From: Clostridia bacterium
GTDB taxonomy: Bacteria; Bacillota_A; Clostridia; Lachnospirales; Cellulosilyticaceae
NCBI GenBank assembly: GCA_029239935.1
Contig: JARBTY010000065.1
Coordinates: forward strand, 1-13,455
DNA: 13,455 nt
Direction: 5' to 3'
Every line of letters begins with the position of its first letter. Position 1 is the first letter of the stretch. Made by a program: the position numbers and the translations under genes. Positions 1-7,103 of the stretch are shown piece by piece. Below the pieces are notes generated by a model that made no database searches, was not told the DNA's origin, and was given only the letters and a program-made list of their open reading frames with translations.

Positions 1-39
1 AGTATCATCAATTGGAAATTTCCCTATCATAATGGCTAA
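1..39 (+). pseudogene. 3' end of cellobiose 2-epimerase-like gene (AGE family), stop inside conserved motif
   Basis: The frame starting at base 1 reads SIINWKFPYHNG and then TAA at 37-39. WK-x-PYHN-GR-M is the C-terminal signature of cellobiose 2-epimerase/N-acylglucosamine epimerase proteins, with a catalytic His in PYHN. If the TAA is ignored, the same frame continues [12 protein letters not shown] to a second stop at 76-78, which fits the family's C-terminal helix after the motif. I therefore read the TAA as a nonsense mutation replacing the conserved Arg and removing the last 13 or so residues. The unmutated gene would have overlapped the next gene's start by a few bases, which is typical of tight operon coupling. 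Epimerase followed by GH130 is the known mannobiose-catabolic pairing. Family assignment rests on only about 25 codons; the body of the gene lies outside the window. Confidence 0.6.
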
Positions 40-70
40 ATGTACTTTGAAGTCATAAGGAGGCATACTG

Positions 71-1228
71 ATGTTTAAAGAAAACTACATAAGAGAACTC
101 GCTAAATATGAAGCACTCATTGCAACAACGAATCATGTGACACAAGAATATAACGGGATTTATGAAAGATATGTAAATCCAGTCCTTACTAGAAAACATA
201 CGCCTCTTACATGGCGGTACGATTTAAACCCAGAAACAAATCCTTATTTTATGGAAAGACTCGGGATCAATGCCGTATTAAATTCAGGAGCTATTGAATT
301 AAATGGTAAGTTTTATTTGGTGCCGCGTATAGAAGGACACGATAGGAAATCCTTTTTTGCAGTAGCAGAAAGCCTAACTGGTATTGATCAGTTTAGATTT
401 TGGGATTATCCTATTCTTTTTGATGATACAGAAAAAGATGAAACCAACGTGTATGATATGAGGCTCACAAAACATGAAGATGGCTATATTTATGGTGTAT
501 TTTGTTCGGAGAGCAAAGATAAAGAAAACTTGGACTTATCAGCAGCGATAGCCCAAGCGGGTATTGTACGTACAAAGGATTTAAAAACATGGGAAAGATT
601 GCCCAATCTGAGAACTCAGTCAGCACAGCAGAGAAATGTTATTCTTCATCCTGAATTCGTAAAGGGGCAATATGCCTTTTATACAAGGCCGCAGGATGGG
701 TTTATCAGTACTGGAAGCGGCGGTGGTATTGGTTTTGGGTTATGTGAGGACATTACAAATGCCTTTGTTGAAAAAGAAACCATCATTAATACCAGAAAAT
801 ATCATACCATAACAGAAGCTAAAAATGGAGCAGGTGCTGTACCTATTAAAACGGATAAAGGGTGGCTTCATATCGCCCACGGGGTGAGGAATACAGCAGC
901 AGGACTCAGGTATGTAACCTATCTGTTTGTAACAGATTTAGATGAGCCTACCAGGTGTATTGCAGAGCCGTCAGGTTATTTTATTGCGCCTTACGGCAAA
1001 GAAAGAACCGGCGATGTCAGCAATGTTACTTTTATAAATGGAGTCATAGTGAAAGAGAGTGGGGCGGTTTATATTTATTATGCATCATCGGATACCAGAC
1101 TGCATGTGGCAACAACAACAATAGATAAACTATTAGATTATGCTTTTAATACACCAGAGGATCCACAAAGAAGTGTCTTGTGTGTGAAACAAAGGTGTGA
1201 AATGATAAAAAGAAATTTGAAATTGTAA
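71..1228 (+). CDS. 4-O-beta-D-mannosyl-D-glucose phosphorylase (GH130)
   Basis: Cytoplasmic glycoside phosphorylase that cleaves mannosyl-beta-1,4-glucose with phosphate to mannose 1-phosphate and glucose, completing mannobiose use after the epimerase encoded just upstream. The 385-residue length matches GH130 subfamily 1 enzymes (about 390). No signal peptide is visible. The family's beta-propeller motifs are present: residues 85-92 (PRIEGHDR), NVYDMRL at 126-132 whose Asp129 aligns with the general acid, GGGIGFG around 218-224, GAGAVPI near 257, ERTGDV near 314 and [12 protein letters not shown] near 339. The start is fixed by AAGGAGG at 57-63, seven bases before the ATG. The subfamily call comes from overall likeness and the epimerase neighbour; a mannobiose or mannooligosaccharide phosphorylase is the alternative. 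Confidence 0.9.
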   Translation: MFKENYIRELAKYEALIATTNHVTQEYNGIYERYVNPVLTRKHTPLTWRYDLNPETNPYFMERLGINAVLNSGAIELNGKFYLVPRIEGHDRKSFFAVAESLTGIDQFRFWDYPILFDDTEKDETNVYDMRLTKHEDGYIYGVFCSESKDKENLDLSAAIAQAGIVRTKDLKTWERLPNLRTQSAQQRNVILHPEFVKGQYAFYTRPQDGFISTGSGGGIGFGLCEDITNAFVEKETIINTRKYHTITEAKNGAGAVPIKTDKGWLHIAHGVRNTAAGLRYVTYLFVTDLDEPTRCIAEPSGYFIAPYGKERTGDVSNVTFINGVIVKESGAVYIYYASSDTRLHVATTTIDKLLDYAFNTPEDPQRSVLCVKQRCEMIKRNLKL

Positions 1229-1290
1229 AGAGAGTAGTTGAAGAGCAGCTTTATTCCAAAAAAGAAGCAGTAACAGCATCAATTAAATAG
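1201..1290 (+). pseudogene. Possible transposase-like remnant
   Basis: A short open frame, offset from the GH130 gene and overlapping its last codons, reads [13 protein letters not shown] then LYSKKEAVTASIK before a stop at 1288-1290. The helical, Lys/Glu-rich pattern with S-K-K-E-A resembles the N-terminal helix-turn-helix of IS3-type OrfA transposases. There is no start codon or ribosome binding site, and the rest of such a gene is absent. The resemblance is weak and may be chance. Confidence 0.2.
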
Positions 1291-1336
1291 GTCCAGCGCT
1301 AGAAGTCTATGTATCTTCTAGCGCTGGGCTTATTTA
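1291..1336 (+). terminator. Rho-independent terminator after the GH130 gene
   Basis: A perfect 13-bp inverted repeat CCAGCGCTAGAAG (1293-1305) / CTTCTAGCGCTGG (1315-1327) encloses a 9-base loop. One more G-C and one G-U pair can extend the stem to 1291-1329. A short T-rich stretch (TTATTTATG) follows. It separates the mannan-catabolic genes from the potassium operon. The T-tract is poor, so termination may be incomplete. Confidence 0.75.
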
Positions 1337-1356
1337 TGTGAAAAATACAGATCATC

Positions 1357-1398
1357 TTTATACTTTATTTATGTCAACATAGCAAACATTAATACAAT
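1357..1398 (+). promoter_or_regulatory. Candidate KdpE-like box and weak promoter of the Ktr operon
   Basis: Bases 1357-1373 form a direct repeat TTTATA-N5-TTTATG. This matches most of the TTTATA-N5-TTTACA box that I recall for E. coli KdpE upstream of kdpFABC. A -10-like TACAAT follows at 1393-1398, with only a poor -35 (TATGTC, 1370-1375) at 17-bp spacing, as expected for an activator-dependent promoter. A 12-bp inverted repeat TATGT-CA-ACATA (1370-1381) overlaps the -35. The DNA is AT-rich, so chance is possible, but this is the only gap upstream of the operon, and the operon encodes a KdpE-like regulator. Confidence 0.35.
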
Positions 1399-1453
1399 CT
1401 TAACGTCGAAAAGAGTAAAATAATAGCATATAAAAATTTAAGTAGGTGAAGAT

Positions 1454-1921
1454 ATGTCTATACTAATCATTGTTAGCTTATTGATTCCCATTATTTATCT
1501 TGGATACCTTCTATCAAAGTTAGATAAGTTTTTAGAAAAAGGCGGGTTTGTGATGAAGAAAGATGAAACATACCCTATTGCGATTGTATTAGGAGAGAGT
1601 AACCTTGCGAAACAAATGACTGAGCTTTTGGAGGAAAATAAGATTTCGGTATGGCCTTTAAAAGAACCGTTTTTGCTTGAACAGGAGAAGAGCTTTCAGT
1701 ATATATTTGCATTATCAGAAAGTGATGCCGACAATATCGTATTATGTAAAATAGGGAAAAAATTATTTAATGTAGAACAAATAATTAGTTTTTGTAATGA
1801 AAGTAGGAATGAGAATATGTTTATAAATGAAAAAATCAGATACCTTGCTGGTGAAGATATAACAGCCCAGATGCTGTATCGGAGTGTATTAAAACAGACA
1901 GAGGTGCAGTCTTGTGAATAA
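1454..1921 (+). CDS. Small membrane-anchored protein with a degenerate RCK_N-like domain, first gene of the Ktr operon
   Basis: 155 residues. Residues 2-20 form one hydrophobic segment followed by a Lys-rich stretch, suggesting an N-terminal anchor with the rest in the cytoplasm. Residues 41-125 alternate hydrophobic strands and helices like the RCK_N domain of KtrA encoded downstream: AIVLGESNLAKQM occupies the position of KtrA's VIGIGRFGRHL, and FQYIFALSESDADNIV that of FDLCFVCVGSNFQNSL. Only the first Gly of the GxGxxG dinucleotide motif survives, so nucleotide binding is doubtful. I know no named family for it. AGGTGAAG about five bases before the ATG is a plausible ribosome binding site, and the 3' end overlaps ktrB by 8 bases, implying translational coupling. 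Inference: an accessory or adaptor subunit of the KtrAB channel or of its sensor kinase. Confidence 0.75.
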   Translation: MSILIIVSLLIPIIYLGYLLSKLDKFLEKGGFVMKKDETYPIAIVLGESNLAKQMTELLEENKISVWPLKEPFLLEQEKSFQYIFALSESDADNIVLCKIGKKLFNVEQIISFCNESRNENMFINEKIRYLAGEDITAQMLYRSVLKQTEVQSCE

Positions 1922-3266
1922 GTACATAAGCATGTTGAAAACACTAAATTATCCGCAAATGATTGCACTCGGATATTTCTTTATCGTTATGATAGGCGGC
2001 TTGCTGCTCTCTTTGCCAATAGCAAGCCGCGACAATATATCTGTGGGATTTATTGATGCACTTTTTACAGCAACCTCCGCAGCATGTGTGACTGGACTTG
2101 TTGTTTTTGATACGTATACTCAGTGGTCGATCTTTGGACAACTCATTATCTTATTTTTGATACAAATAGGTGGGTTAGGTTTTATGACAATTATCACCAT
2201 GTTTTCTTTTTTCCTAAAAAGAAAAATCGGACTTAGGGAAAGAGGATTATTGAGGGAAAGTATGAATACCCTACATATCGGTGGCATTGTGCGGTTGGTT
2301 AAAAGAATACTGATTGCTACGTTATTATTTGAGGGTATAGGCGCTATGGTATTAGCGATGAGATTTATACCAAAGATGGGAGTAACAGAAGGTATCTATA
2401 GAGGTGTTTTTCATTCGGTTTCAGCGTTTTGTAATGCTGGATTTGATTTAATGGGTAAATATGAGGAGTATTCATCTCTTACCCATTTCTCAGATGATAT
2501 CGTTGTCAACCTGACAATCATGTTGCTAATTATCTTAGGGGGACTTGGATTCTTTGTATGGGATGATGTTATGAAAAATAAATATCATTTTAAGAGATAT
2601 CAGTTGCATACAAAAATCGTTTTGACGACGACTGCCATTCTTATAGTGGCAGGAGCAGTGGGCTTTTACATTTTTGAAAGAAAAAATCTTCTTTCGGGAA
2701 TGGCAATAGATGAGAAAATGATAGTATCTATGTTTGGATCTGTCACCCCGAGAACAGCAGGTTTTAATACTGTGGATATAGCAGCCCTTACTCCGGCAAC
2801 CAAACTTTTGACCATGATGTTAATGTTTATAGGTGGTAGCCCGGGATCCACGGCTGGAGGAATTAAGACGACGACTTTAGCTGTTATTGCTATTTCATTA
2901 TGGTCAAGTCTTCGTCATACAAAAAGTGATAACATATTTGGAAGACGACTAGAAGATAATGCACTCAAAAGAGCATCGGCGGTGGTGAGCGTCAATCTGA
3001 TTATCATACTCATTGCTACGTTTTTAATTATTACAACAAATGTCGCTTTGTCCCTTGGGGATGTAATATTTGAGGTAATATCTGCAATTGCTACTGTTGG
3101 ACTTTCAACAGGAATTACGGGTACTTTAAATACTTTTGCACAGATTATTATCATCTTGTTGATGTATTGCGGCAGAGTGGGAAGCCTTTCCTTCGCTCTT
3201 TTATTCACTGAACATAGAACGCCGTCATTTGTTCAGAGTCCGACAGAAAAAATAACTATAGGATAG
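1914..3266 (+). CDS. ktrB: Ktr/Trk-type potassium uptake channel subunit
   Basis: Integral membrane K+ (or Na+-coupled K+) transporter of the SKT superfamily, with four membrane-pore-membrane repeats. All four selectivity-filter segments are visible, each with its Gly: SAACVTGL (Gly61), SAFCNAGFD (Gly176), TPRTAGFN (Gly283) and ATVGLSTG (Gly396). The Gly/Ser/Thr-rich intramembrane loop GGSPGSTAGGIKTTT lies at 307-321. At 450 residues it matches KtrB rather than the longer TrkH. The GTG start at 1914 is chosen because GAGGTG at 1901-1906 lies seven bases upstream; the next ATG is at 1932. It overlaps the preceding gene by 8 bases and is followed 11 bases later by ktrA. Confidence 0.93.
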   Translation: MNKYISMLKTLNYPQMIALGYFFIVMIGGLLLSLPIASRDNISVGFIDALFTATSAACVTGLVVFDTYTQWSIFGQLIILFLIQIGGLGFMTIITMFSFFLKRKIGLRERGLLRESMNTLHIGGIVRLVKRILIATLLFEGIGAMVLAMRFIPKMGVTEGIYRGVFHSVSAFCNAGFDLMGKYEEYSSLTHFSDDIVVNLTIMLLIILGGLGFFVWDDVMKNKYHFKRYQLHTKIVLTTTAILIVAGAVGFYIFERKNLLSGMAIDEKMIVSMFGSVTPRTAGFNTVDIAALTPATKLLTMMLMFIGGSPGSTAGGIKTTTLAVIAISLWSSLRHTKSDNIFGRRLEDNALKRASAVVSVNLIIILIATFLIITTNVALSLGDVIFEVISAIATVGLSTGITGTLNTFAQIIIILLMYCGRVGSLSFALLFTEHRTPSFVQSPTEKITIG

Positions 3267-3277
3267 AGGTAATTAAT

Positions 3278-3931
3278 ATGAAATCAATTTTAGTGATAGG
3301 CATTGGACGATTTGGAAGACATCTCAGCCGTAAGCTGATTGAGCTTGGAAATGAAGTCATGATTGTTGATAAAGATGAAGAAAATCTTGTGGAGCTTTTG
3401 CCTCTTGCGACAAGTGCACAAATAGGTGATTGCACGAAAGAAGAGGTTTTACGTTCACTAGGTATAAGTAATTTTGATTTATGTTTTGTATGTGTGGGAA
3501 GTAATTTTCAAAATAGCTTAGAGATTACAAGCTTACTTAAGGATTTAGGTGCAAAGTACGTTGTCAGCAAGGCCAGCCGTGATATTCACGTTAAATTTTT
3601 GCTGCGCAACGGTGCAGATGAAGTTGCGGACCCAGAACGCTATTTAGCAGAGAAGATTGCAATTCGTTACAGTGCTAATAAATTATTTGATTATTTTGAA
3701 TTAACGAAAGATGTAGGGATCTATGAAATACCACCTGTAGATAGCTGGATAGGGAAAAGCATAAAAGAGGTCAATTTCAGAGTCCGGTATCATATCAGTA
3801 TCCTTGCGACTAAAGTTGGCGACAAGATTTTGCCTCTACCGTCAGCAGATCATATATTTAAGGCGCATGAACATCTTATGGTTATGGGACACTATAATGA
3901 CATAGAAAAAATCTTAAAGAAAATTAATTAA
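3278..3931 (+). CDS. ktrA: KtrA/TrkA potassium channel gating subunit (RCK_N + RCK_C)
   Basis: Cytoplasmic ring-forming regulator that binds nucleotides and gates KtrB. Residues 1-125 form the RCK_N Rossmann domain with an intact GIGRFG motif (Gly8, Gly10, Gly13), the acidic Asp31 closing strand 2, and GDCT at 50-53. Residues about 138-215 form RCK_C (IYEIPP, then GKSIKEVNF), the domain that binds c-di-AMP in some relatives. The 217-residue length is standard for KtrA. AGAGGT seven bases before the ATG is the ribosome binding site. The intact nucleotide motif contrasts with the degenerate version in the first gene of the operon. Confidence 0.93.
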   Translation: MKSILVIGIGRFGRHLSRKLIELGNEVMIVDKDEENLVELLPLATSAQIGDCTKEEVLRSLGISNFDLCFVCVGSNFQNSLEITSLLKDLGAKYVVSKASRDIHVKFLLRNGADEVADPERYLAEKIAIRYSANKLFDYFELTKDVGIYEIPPVDSWIGKSIKEVNFRVRYHISILATKVGDKILPLPSADHIFKAHEHLMVMGHYNDIEKILKKIN

Positions 3932-3964
3932 AACTGTAGTAAAATAGCCTTGGGAGGTGGTTGG

Positions 3965-5365
3965 GTGAAGAAGAAAGATTGGTTAAGCCTGTTGTTGATA
4001 TTATTAGCTACAACCCTTGGTTCTATCGTTTTAAATAAACTAGGTTTAGGTAAAGAAAATATTTTAATGGTTTTTATGATTGGTGTCTTGTCAATAACTG
4101 CTTTTACAAGAGGGTATTGGTTAGGTCTTGTGTCAGCTGGTGTCAGTGTCATCATATTTAACTATTTCTTTACGGAGCCGATGTATACCTTTATCATTAA
4201 TAGTGTCAACGATATGGCACTAATGTTATTTTTCCTTATAGCATCGATGATCTCTTCAAGTTTGACTGCAAGATTTAGGCAGCAGCTGCTTATTGCTCAA
4301 AGCAATGAGCAAACTGCAAAATTACTGCATGAAATTGCCCATGGTTTTCTTAATGTAACGAGTGAAAATCATATTATTCATCATGGGATACGCTATATCA
4401 GAGAACATATAGGCTGTGAAAGTATAGTTGAGCTATCTGAAAGTGGCCGAATCTATCCAAATCATCAAATGGTCTCTGAACATAATGAAAGCATGACAGA
4501 GCTGCCTATAACGGGAATTGCTAAAAGGATTGGGATCCTGAGGTTGTATGTTAAAAATGAAGCGTTGAATATGGAGCAGGCATGGCTTGTCAATGCAGTA
4601 GCAGCACAAATGGGGATTGCCTTAGACCGGGAGTATATCTATAATGAACGTGAAAATACCCGTATTGCAATGGAAAGGGAGCACTTAAAAAGCAACCTTC
4701 TAAGAAGTATTGGACATGATTTACGTACGCCGCTTGCCGGAATTGCAGGAGCAAGCAGTTATATTGTACAACGGGGTGAGAACCTTGATAGAAGAAGTAT
4801 TGAACGTTTAGCAAAAGATATCAATGAGCAAGCAGAGTGGTTGACAACTTTGGTAGAAAATATACTTAATATGACCAGAATTGAGAATGATAAGTTAGAG
4901 GTTAATAAACAAATTGAAGTCATTGATGATGTGGTCAGTGAAGCAGTTACCCATGTTGTAGGATTAAGTAAAAGGCCTTTTAAGATTACGCTGCCTAAAG
5001 AAGTGATTGCCGTACCTATGGATGGCAAAATGATTGTTCAGGTTTTAGTCAATCTCCTAGATAATGCTGTTAAACACACTCATAAGGGTTGTCCTATTGA
5101 ACTGTTAATCACTCAAAAGGAGTGCTATGTGGAATTTAATGTTGCTGATGGGGGAAGCGGAAAGGATTCTTTAATGGATGAGAATCTATTTGATGCTTTT
5201 GTGACAAGCGGAAAAACTGGACCTGATGGAAAAAAAGGCATTGGCCTAGGACTTGCGATTTGTAAAGCTGTCATTAAAGCCCATGGAGGCAGCATTACTA
5301 CCGGCACATCCCATCTTGGAGGGGCGCTGTTTACGTTTACACTGCCATGTATGGAGGTAGAATGA
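3965..5365 (+). CDS. Short KdpD-like sensor histidine kinase (DUF4118, GAF-like, HisKA, HATPase_c)
   Basis: Membrane sensor kinase of 466 residues. Four membrane segments in residues 5-100 match the DUF4118 region of KdpD, and a GAF-like linker covers about 118-225. The HisKA motif LLRSIGHDLRTPL gives phospho-acceptor His251. The ATPase domain has an N box (NLLDNAVKHT, 363-372), a G1 box (VADGGSG, 393-399) and a G2 box (GIGLGLAI, 425-432). The large N-terminal KdpD and universal-stress domains of full-length KdpD (about 900 residues) are absent, not deleted in frame. GGGAGGT at 3953-3958 fixes the GTG start at 3965; an upstream TTG at 3950 would place that sequence inside the gene. It lies 33 bases after ktrA and overlaps the regulator. 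No kdpFABC genes are present, so KtrAB is the likely target; the signal (K+, turgor or c-di-AMP) cannot be told. Confidence 0.88.
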   Translation: MKKKDWLSLLLILLATTLGSIVLNKLGLGKENILMVFMIGVLSITAFTRGYWLGLVSAGVSVIIFNYFFTEPMYTFIINSVNDMALMLFFLIASMISSSLTARFRQQLLIAQSNEQTAKLLHEIAHGFLNVTSENHIIHHGIRYIREHIGCESIVELSESGRIYPNHQMVSEHNESMTELPITGIAKRIGILRLYVKNEALNMEQAWLVNAVAAQMGIALDREYIYNERENTRIAMEREHLKSNLLRSIGHDLRTPLAGIAGASSYIVQRGENLDRRSIERLAKDINEQAEWLTTLVENILNMTRIENDKLEVNKQIEVIDDVVSEAVTHVVGLSKRPFKITLPKEVIAVPMDGKMIVQVLVNLLDNAVKHTHKGCPIELLITQKECYVEFNVADGGSGKDSLMDENLFDAFVTSGKTGPDGKKGIGLGLAICKAVIKAHGGSITTGTSHLGGALFTFTLPCMEVE

Positions 5366-6060
5366 TGGAAGAGAATATTACGGTATTAATCATCGAAGAT
5401 GATAAATATATTATGTCTTTAACAACCATGTATTTAAAAGATGAAGGCTATAAAACCGTTGAGGCAATCACGGGAAAAGAAGCTATTTCATTATTTTATG
5501 TCAATAACCCCGATATTATTTTGCTAGACTTAGGTTTGCCGGATATGGACGGGATGGAGATTATTAAATATATTAGGGAAAAAAGCAATGTGCCTATTAT
5601 AGTTGTTTCAGCGCGGGAAGAAGAGAGGGAGAAGATTAAAGCCCTTGATCTAGGAGCGGATGACTATATGACAAAGCCTTTTCATATGGGAGAGTTACTT
5701 GCACGGATAAGAGTTTCACAACGCAAACTCAATAATATAGCAAATTCTACTAATATAGAAATTTTTACTTGTGACTACTTGACGGTGGATTATTCAAAAG
5801 GACTTGTATTTGTAGATGGAGAAGAAGTCCACTTAACACCAATGGAGTATAAGCTTCTTCGGCTGTTAATTAATAACAGGGGAAAAGTGCTGACACATAA
5901 CTATATTCTTAATCAGATTTGGGGATATAGTGAAACAAATGATGCCAAAAGCCTTCGGGTATTTATGGCTAGTTTGCGCCGTAAAATTGAACGGGATACT
6001 GCAAGTCACCGATTTATCCTTACACAGGTTGGGGTTGGCTATCGCTTTGTAGAGAAATAA
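5365..6060 (+). CDS. KdpE-like OmpR/PhoB-family response regulator
   Basis: DNA-binding partner of the preceding kinase. The receiver domain (1-120) has acidic residues Glu11-Asp13, phospho-acceptor Asp55 in ILLDLGLPDMDG, Ser82 at the Thr/Ser switch position and Lys104 in TKPF. The winged helix (about 130-230) shows LTPMEYKLLRLL and ends GVGYRFVEK. GGAGGT at 5353-5358 favours ATG 5365 (231 residues); ATG 5362 forms an ATGA overlap with the kinase stop and is the alternative, while ATG 5347 lies upstream of this ribosome binding site. Likely output: transcription of the Ktr operon itself through the box at 1357-1373, by analogy with KdpE. No clear hairpin terminator follows. Confidence 0.9.
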   Translation: MEENITVLIIEDDKYIMSLTTMYLKDEGYKTVEAITGKEAISLFYVNNPDIILLDLGLPDMDGMEIIKYIREKSNVPIIVVSAREEEREKIKALDLGADDYMTKPFHMGELLARIRVSQRKLNNIANSTNIEIFTCDYLTVDYSKGLVFVDGEEVHLTPMEYKLLRLLINNRGKVLTHNYILNQIWGYSETNDAKSLRVFMASLRRKIERDTASHRFILTQVGVGYRFVEK

Positions 6061-6071
6061 CGATATTTTGT

Positions 6072-6248
6072 ATAAAAGACAAAATTTTTAATAGCTTTAC
6101 TTTGCCCCATGCCTGTAATAAAGTTGATTGTTCTATGATGAATGTCATTGCAAAAGAATCTAGTATTTCAAAGGCGTTAATGTTTCACTATGTTAAAAAT
6201 AAGAAAGATTTTTTTCTATTCTTTAAGTTCCTTTTAAGAATGAATTAG
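6072..6248 (+). pseudogene. TetR-family N-terminal DNA-binding domain remnant
   Basis: One frame reads KDKIFN, a degraded stretch, then MNVIAKESSISKALMFHYV and KNKKDFFLFF before a TAG at 6246-6248. This is the TetR pattern of helix 1 followed by the helix-turn-helix (xxIAKEAxISKGxLFHYFKxKKxL), with the usual recognition-helix Gly replaced by Ala. The region between helix 1 and the helix-turn-helix no longer matches, there is no plausible start, and the ligand-binding domain is missing. It resembles the intact TetR encoded from 8676 (IIKEANISKGSLFNYFKSKK) and could be a decayed paralogue. Confidence 0.65.
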
Positions 6249-6249
6249 A

Positions 6250-6381
6250 GCATCCATTTTATCAAATGTTCTAACTATAATATACAAGGATGAAGCAAAA
6301 GCTTTCTTCAACGGTGATAAATCAGCGGAAGAAGCTGCAGAGTTGATACAGGAAAGGGCAAATACCTATCTTGGAAAATAA
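6250..6381 (+). pseudogene. C-terminal remnant of an ABC-transporter sugar-binding protein
   Basis: A frame ending at TAA 6379-6381 reads IIYKDEAKAFFNGDKSAEE, then AAELIQERANTYLGK. The pattern EE/EAxAFFxGDKSAEEvAxxIQxRxxxYLxE is the characteristic C-terminal helix of family 1 extracellular solute-binding proteins. Only about 35 residues of a protein usually over 400 long remain; no signal peptide, lipobox or start is nearby. The 5' boundary is uncertain, and the segment abuts the TetR remnant, so two unrelated gene ends have been joined by deletion or rearrangement. Confidence 0.6.
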
Positions 6382-6399
6382 GAAAAACTGCTGTATAAT
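6371..6399 (+). promoter_or_regulatory. Candidate promoter of the VanZ-like gene
   Basis: TTGGAA (6371-6376) and a perfect TATAAT (6394-6399) are 17 bp apart, predicting a start near 6406 and a leader of about 100 bases before the coding start at 6510. The -35 overlaps the stop of the solute-binding-protein remnant. I see no riboswitch or strong hairpin in the leader. Confidence 0.45.
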
Positions 6400-6509
6400 G
6401 GGGATACCATAAAGCAACAGAGAGTTTCGCAAAAGTATATAGGTGCGAACTGAAGATGATTTGTAAACTGAACGTCAGAGAATAAGCAGGGATGAAAAAT
6501 GGAGATATT

Positions 6510-7034
6510 ATGAATAAACGAGAGAGAATTAAAACAGTCTTTTTGTATGGCGTTTTCATATGTTATATACTTTTGTTAATTAAAATATTGTTCTTATCAA
6601 GAATTTCGCATTTGGAGCAGAGGTCAATCAATTTCATTCCTTTTTATAGTATAATGGCATATATATTTAGCGGATCTGCAGATATAAAAGCATTTGCTTT
6701 TGGTAATGTGGTTGGCAATATAGTTATTTTTATTCCCCTTGGCACCTATTTGTCATTATTCAAAAATGATAAAAAAGTACTAACCCATTTGTTGTTTATA
6801 TTTATAGTGAGTTTGTTTGTTGAAATCATTCAAGGGCTTTTAGGCATTGGAGCATCAGATATTGATGATATCATGCTAAATTGTTTGGGTGGACTCATTG
6901 GTATTTTAGGGTATAAGTTTTTATTGTTTATATTACAAGATAAGAAAAAAGTACATGCTGCAATTACAATACTATCTGCTATCGGATTACCTCTTATATT
7001 ATATTATTTATTCATGGTGAGAATGAGATTTTGA
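6510..7034 (+). CDS. VanZ-family membrane protein
   Basis: 174 residues with about five hydrophobic segments. The family motifs are in order: a basic residue and NFIPFYSI (41-48), GNIVIFIPLGTYL (69-81), SLFVEIIQGLLG (101-112) and SDIDDIMLNCLGG (116-128). VanZ of enterococci gives low teicoplanin resistance by an unknown mechanism; most clostridial homologues are uncharacterised, so no resistance is claimed. ATG 6510 follows GGAG at 6501-6504; ATG 6492 in the same frame is an alternative that adds six residues. Its position just upstream of a decayed vanR-vanS pair is suggestive, but it has its own putative promoter. Confidence 0.85.
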   Translation: MNKRERIKTVFLYGVFICYILLLIKILFLSRISHLEQRSINFIPFYSIMAYIFSGSADIKAFAFGNVVGNIVIFIPLGTYLSLFKNDKKVLTHLLFIFIVSLFVEIIQGLLGIGASDIDDIMLNCLGGLIGILGYKFLLFILQDKKKVHAAITILSAIGLPLILYYLFMVRMRF

Positions 7035-7068
7035 ATATCTCGATATTTTTGTTTTACAGTACTATAAT
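7034..7068 (+). promoter_or_regulatory. Candidate promoter region of the vanR-like pseudogene
   Basis: A perfect -10 TATAAT lies at 7063-7068. At the -35 position there is no good hexamer but an inverted repeat AATATC-TC-GATATT (7034-7047), an arrangement typical of an activator site. VanR-type regulators activate their own promoters, so this could be a relic autoregulatory site; that is inference. Confidence 0.3.
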
Positions 7069-7103
7069 AATAAGTATTTAATCAGTAAAAAGGGATAGAA
7101 CTT

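Noticed and set aside
1330..1453. c-di-AMP (ydaO-type) or other riboswitch upstream of the Ktr operon
   Set aside because: The gap is only about 120 bases, very AT-rich, and shows none of the conserved paired elements of such a leader.
1696..1968. Minus-strand 90-codon frame opposite the tethered pseudo-RCK gene
   Set aside because: It has no ribosome binding site or promoter, and the + strand frame has a clear anchor, domain pattern and operon overlap.
5347..5361. ATG at 5347 as the start of the KdpE-like regulator
   Set aside because: It lies upstream of the GGAGGT ribosome binding site, which clearly serves ATG 5362 or 5365; the extra residues MYGGR are translated ribosome binding site.
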